Of a stretch of 27,389 bases of DNA, positions 7,222 through 14,265 are shown one piece after another. This DNA comes from Clostridium sp. AF37-5 (lineage in GTDB: Bacteria; Bacillota; Clostridia; Lachnospirales; Lachnospiraceae): contig NZ_QUDR01000030.1 in assembly GCF_003477605.1 (NCBI RefSeq), forward strand, positions 1 through 27,389, in the 5' to 3' direction. Each line of letters opens with the position of its first letter. The stretch's first letter is position 1. Below the pieces are notes generated by a model that had not been told where the DNA came from, ran no database searches, and worked only from the letters and a program-made list of their open reading frames with translations. A program made the position numbers and the translations under genes.

Positions 7222-8136
7222 CTAGTTCTTACCCGCATAAGCAGACTGGTACTTCATAAGTTCCTCAATATAAATTTCACCAAGTGCACTCACTACCGAC
7301 CCGGCACGATGAATATAGCCAATCTGCATTTTCTCGGATTCCTTTAGTGGAATGGCTAACGAATCATCCCCATTTAATTCCTCGCAAATAATACCGGAAC
7401 ACAACGTGTAAGCATCCAGTCCATTCATCAGATTTAACATCGTTGCACGGTCATTCGCCTTGATAATACGATCATAATCATAGGTGCTTTTCATCTCTTC
7501 TGCCAGATAAAAAGAATTGTTTTTTCCCTGGTCAAAAGCCAGACACGGATACGGCTCTAAATCCTTCATCGAAAGTATTTCCCGCCCGGCTAACGGATGC
7601 CCGGAGCGCAGATATACATAGGTATCACAGGAAAATAATTCGGTAAATTTCAGCTGATTTTCCCTGAGAATTTTTTCTAACACCTTGCGATTCATGTCAT
7701 TCATATATAAAATTCCAAGCTCACTTTTGAAATTCCGCACATTTTCAATGATTTCATATGTGCGTGTCTCATATACAGCAAATTCGTAATTTTCCATCCC
7801 CGCACGTTTGACTGTCTCTACAAATGCCTTTACCGCAAAGGAATAATGCTGCATGGAAACACTGAATTTCTCTCGGGATTCTTTTTCAATATATCGATTT
7901 CGAAGCAGACGGTACTGCTCCGTCACCTGTCTTGCATATCCAAGAAATTCCTCACCATCCGGCGTCACAACAATCCCTCTGCTCGTGCGCAGAAAAAGTT
8001 CAAAGCCAAGTTCTTTTTCCAGTTCTTTTACAGCCCCCGACAAACTTGGCTGTGAAATAAACAAAGCCTTTGCCGCCTCATTCATTGAACCGTGGTCTGC
8101 CACCGCAATTACATATCTCAACTGTTGTAACGTCAT
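7222..8136 (-). CDS. LysR-family transcriptional regulator
   Basis: DNA-binding regulator of 304 residues, a normal LysR length. The N-terminal winged helix-turn-helix is clear (LQQLRYVIAVADHGSMNEAAKALFISQPSLSGAVKELEKELG, with the helix-turn-helix around 18-37), followed by the TPDGEEFLGYARQV linker helix. The remaining residues form the two-lobed effector-binding domain (about 90-295). The gene follows the HesA/MoeB/ThiF gene by 17 bases with a GGAGGG ribosome binding site, so the two form one transcript from the promoter upstream of hesA. LysR regulators next to sulfur-transfer genes often sense a cysteine-pathway intermediate, but nothing in the sequence names the effector. It is not divergent from its target, which is less usual for this family. 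Confidence 0.92.
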   Translation of the reverse strand: MTLQQLRYVIAVADHGSMNEAAKALFISQPSLSGAVKELEKELGFELFLRTSRGIVVTPDGEEFLGYARQVTEQYRLLRNRYIEKESREKFSVSMQHYSFAVKAFVETVKRAGMENYEFAVYETRTYEIIENVRNFKSELGILYMNDMNRKVLEKILRENQLKFTELFSCDTYVYLRSGHPLAGREILSMKDLEPYPCLAFDQGKNNSFYLAEEMKSTYDYDRIIKANDRATMLNLMNGLDAYTLCSGIICEELNGDDSLAIPLKESEKMQIGYIHRAGSVVSALGEIYIEELMKYQSAYAGKN

Positions 8137-8153
8137 GATTTACCCTCCATTCT

Positions 8154-8963
8154 CTAAATACTACACCCCGGCATCGGATATTCCTCCGGTCTCAGTTCAT
8201 GAATATCGGCATGTTCTCCGCATACACGGCATCCTTTTGACGGACTTCCAAAATTCACCGTCCGAAATCTCATCGTCAGTCCATCGAAGGTAAGCATTTT
8301 CCCGGTAAGAAGTTCGCCTGCCCCGGTAATATATTTTTGCGCTTCCAAGGCCTGAATACTTCCAATAATTCCCGGAATCGAACCAATAACCCCCGCCGAA
8401 GAACAATTGTCCACTGTTCCATCTTTTGGAATTTCTTCGAAAATACACCGATAGCACGGTCCCTCCCCCGGCACATACGTAAGAACCTGTCCGTAAAACT
8501 GCCGGATTCCTGCATGACAAAATGGTTTCTTTGCCAATACACAGGCATCATTAATCAAAAATTTTGCCGAAAAATTATCTACCGCATCAATAATAAAATC
8601 ATACGGCTCAATCAGTGCCATAATATTTTCAGGGGTAACACGCTCTGCATGCAGATGAAGTTTGACATCCGGATTCAATTTGCGAATACGCTCTCCTGCC
8701 GACTCCGCTTTTTGCACGCCAAGCGAATCCATATCATGAATAATCTGTCTCTGCAGATTTGTCAAATCCACGCAGTCACCATCCACAATACCAATTGTTC
8801 CCACACCACTTGCCGCTAAATATAAAATAGCCGGCGAGCCAAGTCCACCAGCTCCAATCACTAACACTTTGCTCTCTAACAATTTTTTCTGTCCCTTTAC
8901 CCCTACGCCCTTTAAAATTAAATGTCGCGAATACCGCTGCATCTGTTCCTCTGTAAATGCCAT
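8154..8963 (-). CDS. HesA/MoeB/ThiF-family adenylyltransferase
   Basis: E1-like enzyme that adenylates the C-terminal glycine of a small ubiquitin-fold sulfur carrier (ThiS or MoaD type). The 269 residues show the nucleotide-binding loop GAGGLGSP (37-44), DLTNLQRQ (66-73) with the family arginine, and DAVDN (126-130). Two Cys-x2-Cys pairs (C170/C173 and C245/C248) form the structural zinc site. Cys187, in NCSSAGV, sits where ThiF and MoeB have their conserved cysteine. There is no C-terminal rhodanese domain, and no ThiS/MoaD-like carrier is encoded in this window, so the partner must be elsewhere. It has its own promoter and is followed by lysR. The distance to metY suggests sulfur metabolism, but the specific pathway (thiamine, molybdopterin or cysteine) cannot be decided. 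Confidence 0.9.
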   Translation of the reverse strand: MAFTEEQMQRYSRHLILKGVGVKGQKKLLESKVLVIGAGGLGSPAILYLAASGVGTIGIVDGDCVDLTNLQRQIIHDMDSLGVQKAESAGERIRKLNPDVKLHLHAERVTPENIMALIEPYDFIIDAVDNFSAKFLINDACVLAKKPFCHAGIRQFYGQVLTYVPGEGPCYRCIFEEIPKDGTVDNCSSAGVIGSIPGIIGSIQALEAQKYITGAGELLTGKMLTFDGLTMRFRTVNFGSPSKGCRVCGEHADIHELRPEEYPMPGCSI

Positions 8964-8996
8964 ATGTTCTCTCCATTGCTGATTGTTTTTACTGGG

Positions 8997-9025
8997 ATTA
9001 TATCATTTTATCCGGGGGGATGCAA
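8997..9025 (-). promoter_or_regulatory. SigA-type promoter of hesA-lysR
   Basis: Minus strand: -35 TTGCAT (plus-strand 9020-9025), 17-base spacer, perfect -10 TATAAT (plus-strand 8997-9002). The spacer contains a run of six Cs. The GGAGAG ribosome binding site of hesA follows about 25 bases later. Confidence 0.7.
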
Positions 9026-9043
9026 GGTGATGGGGATGTTTGG

Positions 9044-9208
9044 CTTTCCGGTTTCCGTAAAGCATCAAGAAAAGTTAGTGATAAGTGGGCGCTCCCGCTA
9101 AACAAACGCGTAAGGGTATCGGCATGTAAACGACACATGCCTGATACCCACGTGTTTGTACCCACTTATCACTAACTTTTCTTGATGTTTTACTGGAATC
9201 CTGGAAAG
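9044..9208. repeat. Long nested hairpin element (about 165 bases)
   Basis: This fills most of the 389-base gap between hesA and metY (8964-9352). Arms at 9063-9089 and 9161-9187 are perfectly complementary over 27 bases. The stem continues outward with a few mismatches or bulges (CTTTCC at 9044-9049 against GGAAAG at 9203-9208; GTAAAG against TTTTAC). Inside, a second imperfect stem pairs ACAAAC-CGT-GGGTATC-GGCATGT (about 9102-9127) with 9135-9159 around a 7-base loop. The left arm also carries an unpaired block near 9090-9100. There is no T-run, so it is not a plain terminator. It may be a small mobile element remnant of MITE type or a structured RNA. The rest of the gap holds the hesA promoter (8997-9025), a pyrimidine-rich stretch (9211-9280) and the metY terminator. 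Confidence 0.8.
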
Positions 9209-9280
9209 GCACACAACAAACGCTTTCCACAATCCCCCTATCACTAGAACTCTCACCACTCTCCCCTCTCCCTCTAAGCC

Positions 9281-9356
9281 AAAATAAAAACGAAAAAAAG
9301 ACGGGAAGCTATATCTGCCACGCAGATATCCCGCTTCCCATCTTTTTCGTTTTTAT
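9281..9356 (-). terminator. Intrinsic terminator of metY
   Basis: Strong hairpin: GGGAAGC (9303-9309) pairs with GCTTCCC (9333-9339), and inside it ATATCTGC (9311-9318) pairs with GCAGATAT (9322-9329) around a three-base loop. On the minus strand it is followed by seven Ts. The A/T flanks (AAAATAAAAACGAAAAA and its complement) also pair, so the structure could work on either strand. It starts right at the metY stop codon. Confidence 0.9.
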
Positions 9357-10660
9357 TTTACAGCCTTAAAAGCTTCTTCCAAGTCTTCAATAATATCATC
9401 TACATTCTCTGTTCCGATTGACAGACGGATGGTATTTGGTTTGATTCCCTGGTCTAACAATTCTTCCTCATTCAACTGAGAATGTGTTGTACTTGCCGGA
9501 TGAATAACTAACGATTTTACATCTGCTACATTGGCAAGCAGGGAGAACAACTCCAGATTATCAATGAAATCTTTTGCTTTCTTGTCATCGCCTTTAATCT
9601 CAAAGGTGAAGATTGAACCGCCGCCATTTGGGAAGTACTTTTTGTACAATTCCTGCTGAGAAGGATCATCGGATACAGCCGGATGATTTACCTTTTCAAC
9701 TTGTGGATGATTGTTCAAATACTCTACTACTTTCAATGCATTTTCTACGTGGCGCTCAACTCTAAGGGAAAGAGTTTCAAGCCCCTGTAAAAACATAAAT
9801 GCATGGAACGGAGAAAGTGTCGCACCGGTATCACGAAGCAGAATCGCACGGATTTTCGTAACGAAAGCAGCCGGTCCTACCGCTTTTGTAAAGCTGATTC
9901 CGTGATAACTTGGGTTTGGCTCGGTCAAAGAAGCGAATTTGCCACTTGCTTCCCAGTCAAACTTACCGCTGTCTACAATGACACCACCGATTGCTGCACC
10001 ATGTCCACCGATGAATTTTGTTGCGGAATGAACCACGATGTCAGCACCGTATTCAATCGGGCGAACCAGATAAGGAGTAGCAAATGTATTGTCAATTGCC
10101 AGTGGAATTTTGTGAGCATGTGCAATGTCTGCCAATTTCTCAATATCCACAACATCTGAGTTCGGATTTCCTAATGTCTCAATAAATACAGCCTTTGTAT
10201 TATCTTTGATTGCAGCCTCAACCTCGTCAAAGTTAAATGGATCAACAAATGTTGTTTCAATACCATACTGTACTAATGTGTGAGCCAACAAATTGTAAGT
10301 TCCACCATAAATATTTTTTGCTGCTACGATGTGGTCTCCTGCCTGTGCAAGATTCTGAATCGTATAGGAAATTGCTGCTGCACCACTCGCTACGGCAAGT
10401 GCTGCCACGCCGCCTTCAAGTGCTGCTACACGCTGTTCAAAAACATCTTCTGTAGGATTTGTCAAACGTCCGTAAATATTTCCTGCATCCGTAAGTCCAA
10501 AACGTGCTGCTGCATGTTCACTGTTGCGGAACACATAAGAGGAAGTAGCGTAAATCGGAACGGCTCTTGCATCGGTAACTGGGTCCGGATTTTCCTGTCC
10601 TACATGTAACTGAAGTGTCTCAAATTTTAAATTTCTTTCTGCATAACTTTTTTTACTCAT
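9353..10660 (-). CDS. metY: O-acetylhomoserine sulfhydrylase (aminocarboxypropyltransferase)
   Basis: PLP-dependent enzyme of the Cys/Met metabolism family. It joins sulfide (or methanethiol) to O-acetylhomoserine, giving homocysteine (or methionine). The 435 residues match the O-acetylhomoserine sulfhydrylase subgroup, which is longer than cystathionine synthases. FETLQLHVGQENPDPVTDARAVPIY-type N-terminus and YGRLTNPT (63-70) are typical. The PLP lysine is Lys215 in HSATKFIGGHG, and the cofactor-contacting NTFATPYL segment lies just before it. The C-terminus shows SLVIHPASTTHSQL, which positions the substrate carboxylate. A GGAGG site precedes the ATG. The gene is a single-gene unit with its own promoter and a strong terminator. 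No SAM riboswitch or T-box is seen in the 132-base leader region, so control is probably at the promoter. Confidence 0.95.
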   Translation of the reverse strand: MSKKSYAERNLKFETLQLHVGQENPDPVTDARAVPIYATSSYVFRNSEHAAARFGLTDAGNIYGRLTNPTEDVFEQRVAALEGGVAALAVASGAAAISYTIQNLAQAGDHIVAAKNIYGGTYNLLAHTLVQYGIETTFVDPFNFDEVEAAIKDNTKAVFIETLGNPNSDVVDIEKLADIAHAHKIPLAIDNTFATPYLVRPIEYGADIVVHSATKFIGGHGAAIGGVIVDSGKFDWEASGKFASLTEPNPSYHGISFTKAVGPAAFVTKIRAILLRDTGATLSPFHAFMFLQGLETLSLRVERHVENALKVVEYLNNHPQVEKVNHPAVSDDPSQQELYKKYFPNGGGSIFTFEIKGDDKKAKDFIDNLELFSLLANVADVKSLVIHPASTTHSQLNEEELLDQGIKPNTIRLSIGTENVDDIIEDLEEAFKAVK

Positions 10661-10720
10661 ATTCTCATACCTCCATTTTCATTGTGCTCTGCACAGGTGT
10701 TATTTTCTTGTTCTGTAGTT

Positions 10721-10749
10721 ATCATACCAAATAGGTAGGGTATTGTCTA
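10721..10749 (-). promoter_or_regulatory. SigA-type promoter of metY
   Basis: Minus strand: -35 TAGACA (plus-strand 10744-10749), 17-base spacer, -10 TATGAT (plus-strand 10721-10726). It lies about 60 bases upstream of the start codon, and the spacer carries an inverted repeat. Confidence 0.65.
10724..10743. promoter_or_regulatory. Candidate operator in the metY promoter
   Basis: ATACC at 10724-10728 and GGTAT at 10739-10743 form an inverted repeat spaced by ten bases, exactly between the -10 and -35 boxes. A related sequence (TAGGTATAGGAATAC) lies at about 10768-10782. Sulfur genes in Firmicutes are often repressed at such positions by Rrf2-family regulators such as CymR, but I cannot match this site to a defined consensus, so the regulator is open. 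Confidence 0.35.
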
Positions 10750-10792
10750 ATACAAGAAATATTTTACTAGGTATAGGAATACGCTATAACCT

Positions 10793-13048
10793 TTAAATCT
10801 TCTTAAAATTCAACCGAAGCGCATTTGTCACCACGCAGAAACTGGACAAACTCATTGCTGCCGCTCCAAACATCGGATTTAACTGCCAGCCAAACAACGG
10901 AATCCACACACCGGCTGCCAACGGAATACCAATAATATTATAAACAAATGCCCAGAATAAATTTTCACGGATATTTTTTCTGGTTGCACGGCTTAAGCGG
11001 ATTGCCGCCGGAACATCACTGAGTTTACTCTTCATCAATACAACATCCGCTGCATCCATTGCCACATCTGTTCCGGCTCCAATGGCAATTCCGATATCTG
11101 CCTGCGTAAGAGCCGGCGCATCATTAATACCATCGCCCACCATGGCAACCTTGCCGTTTTCTTTCAATTTTCGAATCACGGCTTCTTTTCCATCCGGCAG
11201 AACACCGGCAATCACTTCATCCACACCGGCTTCCCTGCCAATCGCATTTGCTGTTTTTTCATTATCTCCGGTAAGCATCACAACGCGAAGTCCCATTTTC
11301 TGCATCTGGCTGACTGCACCGGCACTGTCTTCTTTCATCGTATCCGCCACGGCAATCATACCAAGCAGCGTGTCATCTTTGGCAAAATACAATGGTGTTT
11401 TTCCTTCTTCCGCCAATCGGTTTGCCTGCTCTTTTACCATGTCATCAAGCGCGGTCACCTTTTCAATCGCAGACTGATTGCCACCAAGCAGAACTTCTGT
11501 TTTACCATTTTCTTTAACCTGTCCTTTCAGACCATTTCCCGGCATAATTTCAAATTCCGAAAGTTCCGGTGCTAAAGTATCAAGTTTCTCCGCATAGGAT
11601 ACAATGGCACGCGCCAGAGGATGCTCACTCTTTTTCTCCAGCGCATACGCATAGGAAAGAAGTTCATTCTCGGAGCACCCGGAAACTGGAATCATATCCG
11701 TCACCTTCGGCTCACCGCGCGTAATCGTTCCGGTTTTATCCAGTGCCACGGTTGCAATTTTACCCGTCTCTTCCAAAGCTGCTGCCGTCTTAAACAAAAT
11801 TCCGTGTCTGGCGCCAAGACCATTTCCTACCATAATAGCAACCGGCGTTGCCAGACCAAGGGCACACGGGCAGCTGATAACTAGAACCGAAATAGCACGT
11901 GCCAATGCATAACCAACACTTTGTCCACACAAAAACCATACAAGAAAAGTAACTACTGCAATTGAAATAACAACAGGAACAAAAACGCCCGAAACTCTAT
12001 CTGCAATTTTGGCAATCGGTGCTTTCGTTGCCGCCGCATCTTTTACCATCTGGATAATCTGCGACAAAGTGGTATCTTCTCCTACTCTGATTGCCTCGCA
12101 GCGAAGAAAACCGGTCTGATTCAGCGTTGCGGCAGAAACCATTTCTCCTTCTTTTTTATCTACCGGAATACTTTCTCCGGTCAGTGCCGCCTCATTGACT
12201 GCACTGCTTCCTTCTAAAATCACGCCATCCACGGGGATATTTTCCCCCGGTTTGACAAGGAACATCTCTCCCTTTTGAACCTCTTTTACCGGCACTGAAA
12301 TTTCCTTTCCATCCCGAACAACAACCGCCGTCCGGGGAGCTAACTTCATCAAGCCTTTTATCGCATCCGTTGTCTTTCCCCTAGAACGCGCCTCCAGCAT
12401 TTTCCCGACAGTAATCAGCGTAAGAATCATTGCCGCCGACTCGAAGTAAAACTCATGCATATATGCCATAACTTTTGCCTCATCCATCAACCTCTGTGCC
12501 TCCGCCATCGCAAATAACGCATACACACTATAGCCAAAAGCTGCACTGGCGCCAAGCGCAACTAACGTGTCCATATTTGGCGAACGCCGCCACAAACTTT
12601 TATATCCACTGACAAAAAATCGCTGGTTAATGACCATAATCGCAATCGTCAATAACATCTGAGCAAGTCCCATCGCTACATGGTTCACACCAAGGACACC
12701 CGGCAGGGGCCATCCCCACATCATATGTCCCATGGATAAATACATCAAAAATACAAGCAAAATCAAAGAAGCAATCAATCGTTTCCTTAACTTTTTTGTC
12801 TCTGTATCCTTTAATGTATCTTCTGTCTCCGTTTCTCCGTTCTTTTTCTGTTCCATCACGTGGGCACCATATCCGGCATCAACAACTGCCTGAATAATAA
12901 CGGAATCCGGCACATCCCCCTCTACACCCATGGAATTTGTCAAAAGATTTACACTGCATGAACTTACGCCCTCAACACGGCTTACCGCTTTTTCCACACG
13001 GGCACTGCATGCTGCACATGCCATGCCTGTCACTGCATACTGCTTCAT
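10793..13048 (-). CDS. copA: Copper-translocating P1B-type ATPase
   Basis: Exports Cu(I) across the cytoplasmic membrane using ATP. The 751 residues contain one N-terminal heavy-metal-binding domain with the GMACAAC motif (Cys11, Cys14). Two membrane helix pairs follow (about 90-210), then the actuator domain with TGES (290-293). The transmembrane copper site is CPC at 393-395 (ISCPCALGLATP), and the phosphorylation motif is DKTGT at 437-441. The nucleotide-binding domain has a GDGINDAPAL hinge. The last helices carry YN and MSLSS motifs that complete the Cu(I) site and mark the Cu(I) rather than Zn/Cd subgroup. It lies 55 bases downstream of csoR on the same strand with its own GGCGGA site, so expression follows CsoR control. 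No copper chaperone gene (copZ) is present nearby. Confidence 0.96.
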   Translation of the reverse strand: MKQYAVTGMACAACSARVEKAVSRVEGVSSCSVNLLTNSMGVEGDVPDSVIIQAVVDAGYGAHVMEQKKNGETETEDTLKDTETKKLRKRLIASLILLVFLMYLSMGHMMWGWPLPGVLGVNHVAMGLAQMLLTIAIMVINQRFFVSGYKSLWRRSPNMDTLVALGASAAFGYSVYALFAMAEAQRLMDEAKVMAYMHEFYFESAAMILTLITVGKMLEARSRGKTTDAIKGLMKLAPRTAVVVRDGKEISVPVKEVQKGEMFLVKPGENIPVDGVILEGSSAVNEAALTGESIPVDKKEGEMVSAATLNQTGFLRCEAIRVGEDTTLSQIIQMVKDAAATKAPIAKIADRVSGVFVPVVISIAVVTFLVWFLCGQSVGYALARAISVLVISCPCALGLATPVAIMVGNGLGARHGILFKTAAALEETGKIATVALDKTGTITRGEPKVTDMIPVSGCSENELLSYAYALEKKSEHPLARAIVSYAEKLDTLAPELSEFEIMPGNGLKGQVKENGKTEVLLGGNQSAIEKVTALDDMVKEQANRLAEEGKTPLYFAKDDTLLGMIAVADTMKEDSAGAVSQMQKMGLRVVMLTGDNEKTANAIGREAGVDEVIAGVLPDGKEAVIRKLKENGKVAMVGDGINDAPALTQADIGIAIGAGTDVAMDAADVVLMKSKLSDVPAAIRLSRATRKNIRENLFWAFVYNIIGIPLAAGVWIPLFGWQLNPMFGAAAMSLSSFCVVTNALRLNFKKI

Positions 13049-13103
13049 GTATATTCCGCCTTTCCTGTTTTTTTATATTCTTCTTATCGAAGTACTCTAC
13101 TTC

Positions 13104-13415
13104 CTACCGCATCAGTTTTTGCAGAGTCGCAATCAATTCATCTACGGTTTCTTCTTTTCCTGCCCGGATATCATCCGTCACACAGGTCTTAATGTGGTTT
13201 GCTAACAAAACTCGGTTAAAACTATTCAATGCTGCATTGACCGCTGCCACCTGGACTAAAATATCCGTACAGTAAACACCTCGCTCAACCATTCCTCTAA
13301 TTCCGCGGATTTGTCCTTCCATACGGTTTAAACGATGGATTAAGTCTTTATACTCTTTATCTGAGCGTTCTTTGTGCCGTTCTTCACAGCACGGACACGT
13401 TTTCTTTTCTTCCAT
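13104..13415 (-). CDS. csoR: Copper-sensing repressor CsoR
   Basis: All-helical DNA-binding repressor that releases DNA when it binds Cu(I). The 103 residues include HRLNRMEGQIRGIRGMVE (27-44), typical of the CsoR/RcnR family. The Cu(I) ligands are conserved with correct spacing: Cys49, His74 and Cys78 (25 and 4 residues apart, as in characterised CsoR). This favours a copper sensor over nickel- or formaldehyde-sensing relatives. An extra Cys-rich N-terminal tag (CPCC at 7-10) could also bind metal. A promoter with a perfect -10 lies directly upstream, with an inverted repeat between its -35 and -10, which indicates autoregulation. copA is the next gene in the transcript. Confidence 0.95.
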   Translation of the reverse strand: MEEKKTCPCCEERHKERSDKEYKDLIHRLNRMEGQIRGIRGMVERGVYCTDILVQVAAVNAALNSFNRVLLANHIKTCVTDDIRAGKEETVDELIATLQKLMR

Positions 13416-13446
13416 GCAATCACTCCTATCGATAATTTTCGATTCG

Positions 13447-13475
13447 ATTATATACCCCCACTGGGTATATTACAA
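13447..13475 (-). promoter_or_regulatory. Promoter of csoR-copA
   Basis: Minus strand: -35 TTGTAA (plus-strand 13470-13475), 17-base spacer, perfect -10 TATAAT (plus-strand 13447-13452). The operator fills the spacer. Confidence 0.8.
13450..13470. promoter_or_regulatory. CsoR operator
   Basis: Perfect 8-base inverted repeat: ATATACCC at 13450-13457, five bases, GGGTATAT at 13463-13470. This has the form known for CsoR-family sites (TACCC/GGGTA arms around a G/C-rich centre) and sits between the -35 and -10 of the csoR promoter, where binding excludes RNA polymerase. Confidence 0.85.
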
Positions 13476-13494
13476 GTGAAATTTTTCTCATTAA

Positions 13495-13569
13495 GCAAAA
13501 AAAGAAGTTTAATTTGTAAGAGACTATAACACAAAGTGTTACCCGTCTCAAAACAAATTAAACTTCTTT
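13495..13569 (-). terminator. Intrinsic terminator of efp
   Basis: Arms at 13501-13517 and 13553-13569 are perfectly complementary over 17 bases. Inside, GAGAC/GTCTC and TAACAC/GTGTTA make two further short stems. On the minus strand the hairpin runs straight into seven Ts. It separates efp from the csoR promoter. The plus strand lacks a T-run, so it is one-directional. Confidence 0.85.
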
Positions 13570-13625
13570 ATATTTTGAACTATCTCAGTGCGATAGCTCT
13601 TTCATCATGCACTTACAAAAATGCT

Positions 13626-14183
13626 CTATAATCTCTTCAGATATTCCCCGGTTCTTGTATCAATCTGGATTTTATCACCCTGATTTACGAAAATCGGAAC
13701 TGCAACCTGTGCACCCGTCTCAACGGTAGCTGGTTTTGTAACGTTTGTTGCTGTATCACCTTTTACACCAGGCTCTGTCTCAGTTACTTCCAACTCAGCA
13801 AACATCGGTGGCTCAATTGCGAAAATGTTACCTTTGTAAGATACCATCTTAACATTATCATTCTCTTTTACGAATTTCATGGAATCGCCAACTGCTTCCT
13901 CTGTCAATGCAATCTGCTCATATGTTTCATTATCCATGAAGTTGTACATCTCACCATCATTGTACAAATACTGCATTTCCTTTTTATCAATATGTGCCTG
14001 TGGATACTTCTCTGTCGGACGGAATGTCTTCTCCACAACACCGCCATCTACTACGTTTTTCAATTTGGTACGAACAAATGCAGCACCCTTACCCGGTTTT
14101 ACATGCTGGAACTCAATAACCTGATATACGGTTCCATCAATCTCAATTGTCAAACCGTTTCTGAAATCTCCTGCTGATACCAT
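13626..14183 (-). CDS. efp: Elongation factor P
   Basis: Translation factor that relieves ribosome stalling at consecutive prolines by binding between the P and E sites. I choose the start at 14183, because it has an AGAGG ribosome binding site six bases before the ATG and gives 185 residues, the normal length. An upstream in-frame ATG would add 14 residues without a ribosome binding site. All three beta-barrel domains are present: the KOW-like N-domain with the [12 protein letters not shown] loop, whose lysine tip reaches the peptidyl-transferase centre, a central OB domain (about 66-125), and a C-terminal OB domain ending in [15 protein letters not shown] promoter inside the end of the aroD-aroK gene lets it be expressed on its own as well as by read-through. 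A strong terminator follows. Confidence 0.97.
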   Translation of the reverse strand: MVSAGDFRNGLTIEIDGTVYQVIEFQHVKPGKGAAFVRTKLKNVVDGGVVEKTFRPTEKYPQAHIDKKEMQYLYNDGEMYNFMDNETYEQIALTEEAVGDSMKFVKENDNVKMVSYKGNIFAIEPPMFAELEVTETEPGVKGDTATNVTKPATVETGAQVAVPIFVNQGDKIQIDTRTGEYLKRL

Positions 14184-14236
14184 AGTTTCCTCTCTTTCCG
14201 TCGCACAAAACGACAATAAATTCATATCTATTCATA

Positions 14237-14265
14237 ATTTTAGTATATTTAGAAGCATTTTTCAA
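14237..14265 (-). promoter_or_regulatory. Promoter of efp inside the aroD-aroK 3' end
   Basis: Minus strand: -35 TTGAAA (plus-strand 14260-14265), 17-base spacer, -10 TAAAAT (plus-strand 14237-14242). The -35 is within the last codons of the upstream gene. Confidence 0.6.

Noticed and set aside
8964..9175. Plus-strand open frame across the hesA promoter and hairpin
   Set aside because: It has no ribosome binding site, its composition is non-protein-like and it crosses the promoter and hairpin arms.
10237..10609. Plus-strand open frames within metY
   Set aside because: They are shadows of the conserved metY coding sequence, Cys-rich by chance and without ribosome binding sites.
10661..10792. 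SAM riboswitch or T-box leader upstream of metY
   Set aside because: The leader after the promoter is too short and no conserved riboswitch core or T-box sequence is visible.
14184..14225. Longer start of efp
   Set aside because: There is no ribosome binding site, and the shorter form matches the standard EF-P length and N-terminus.
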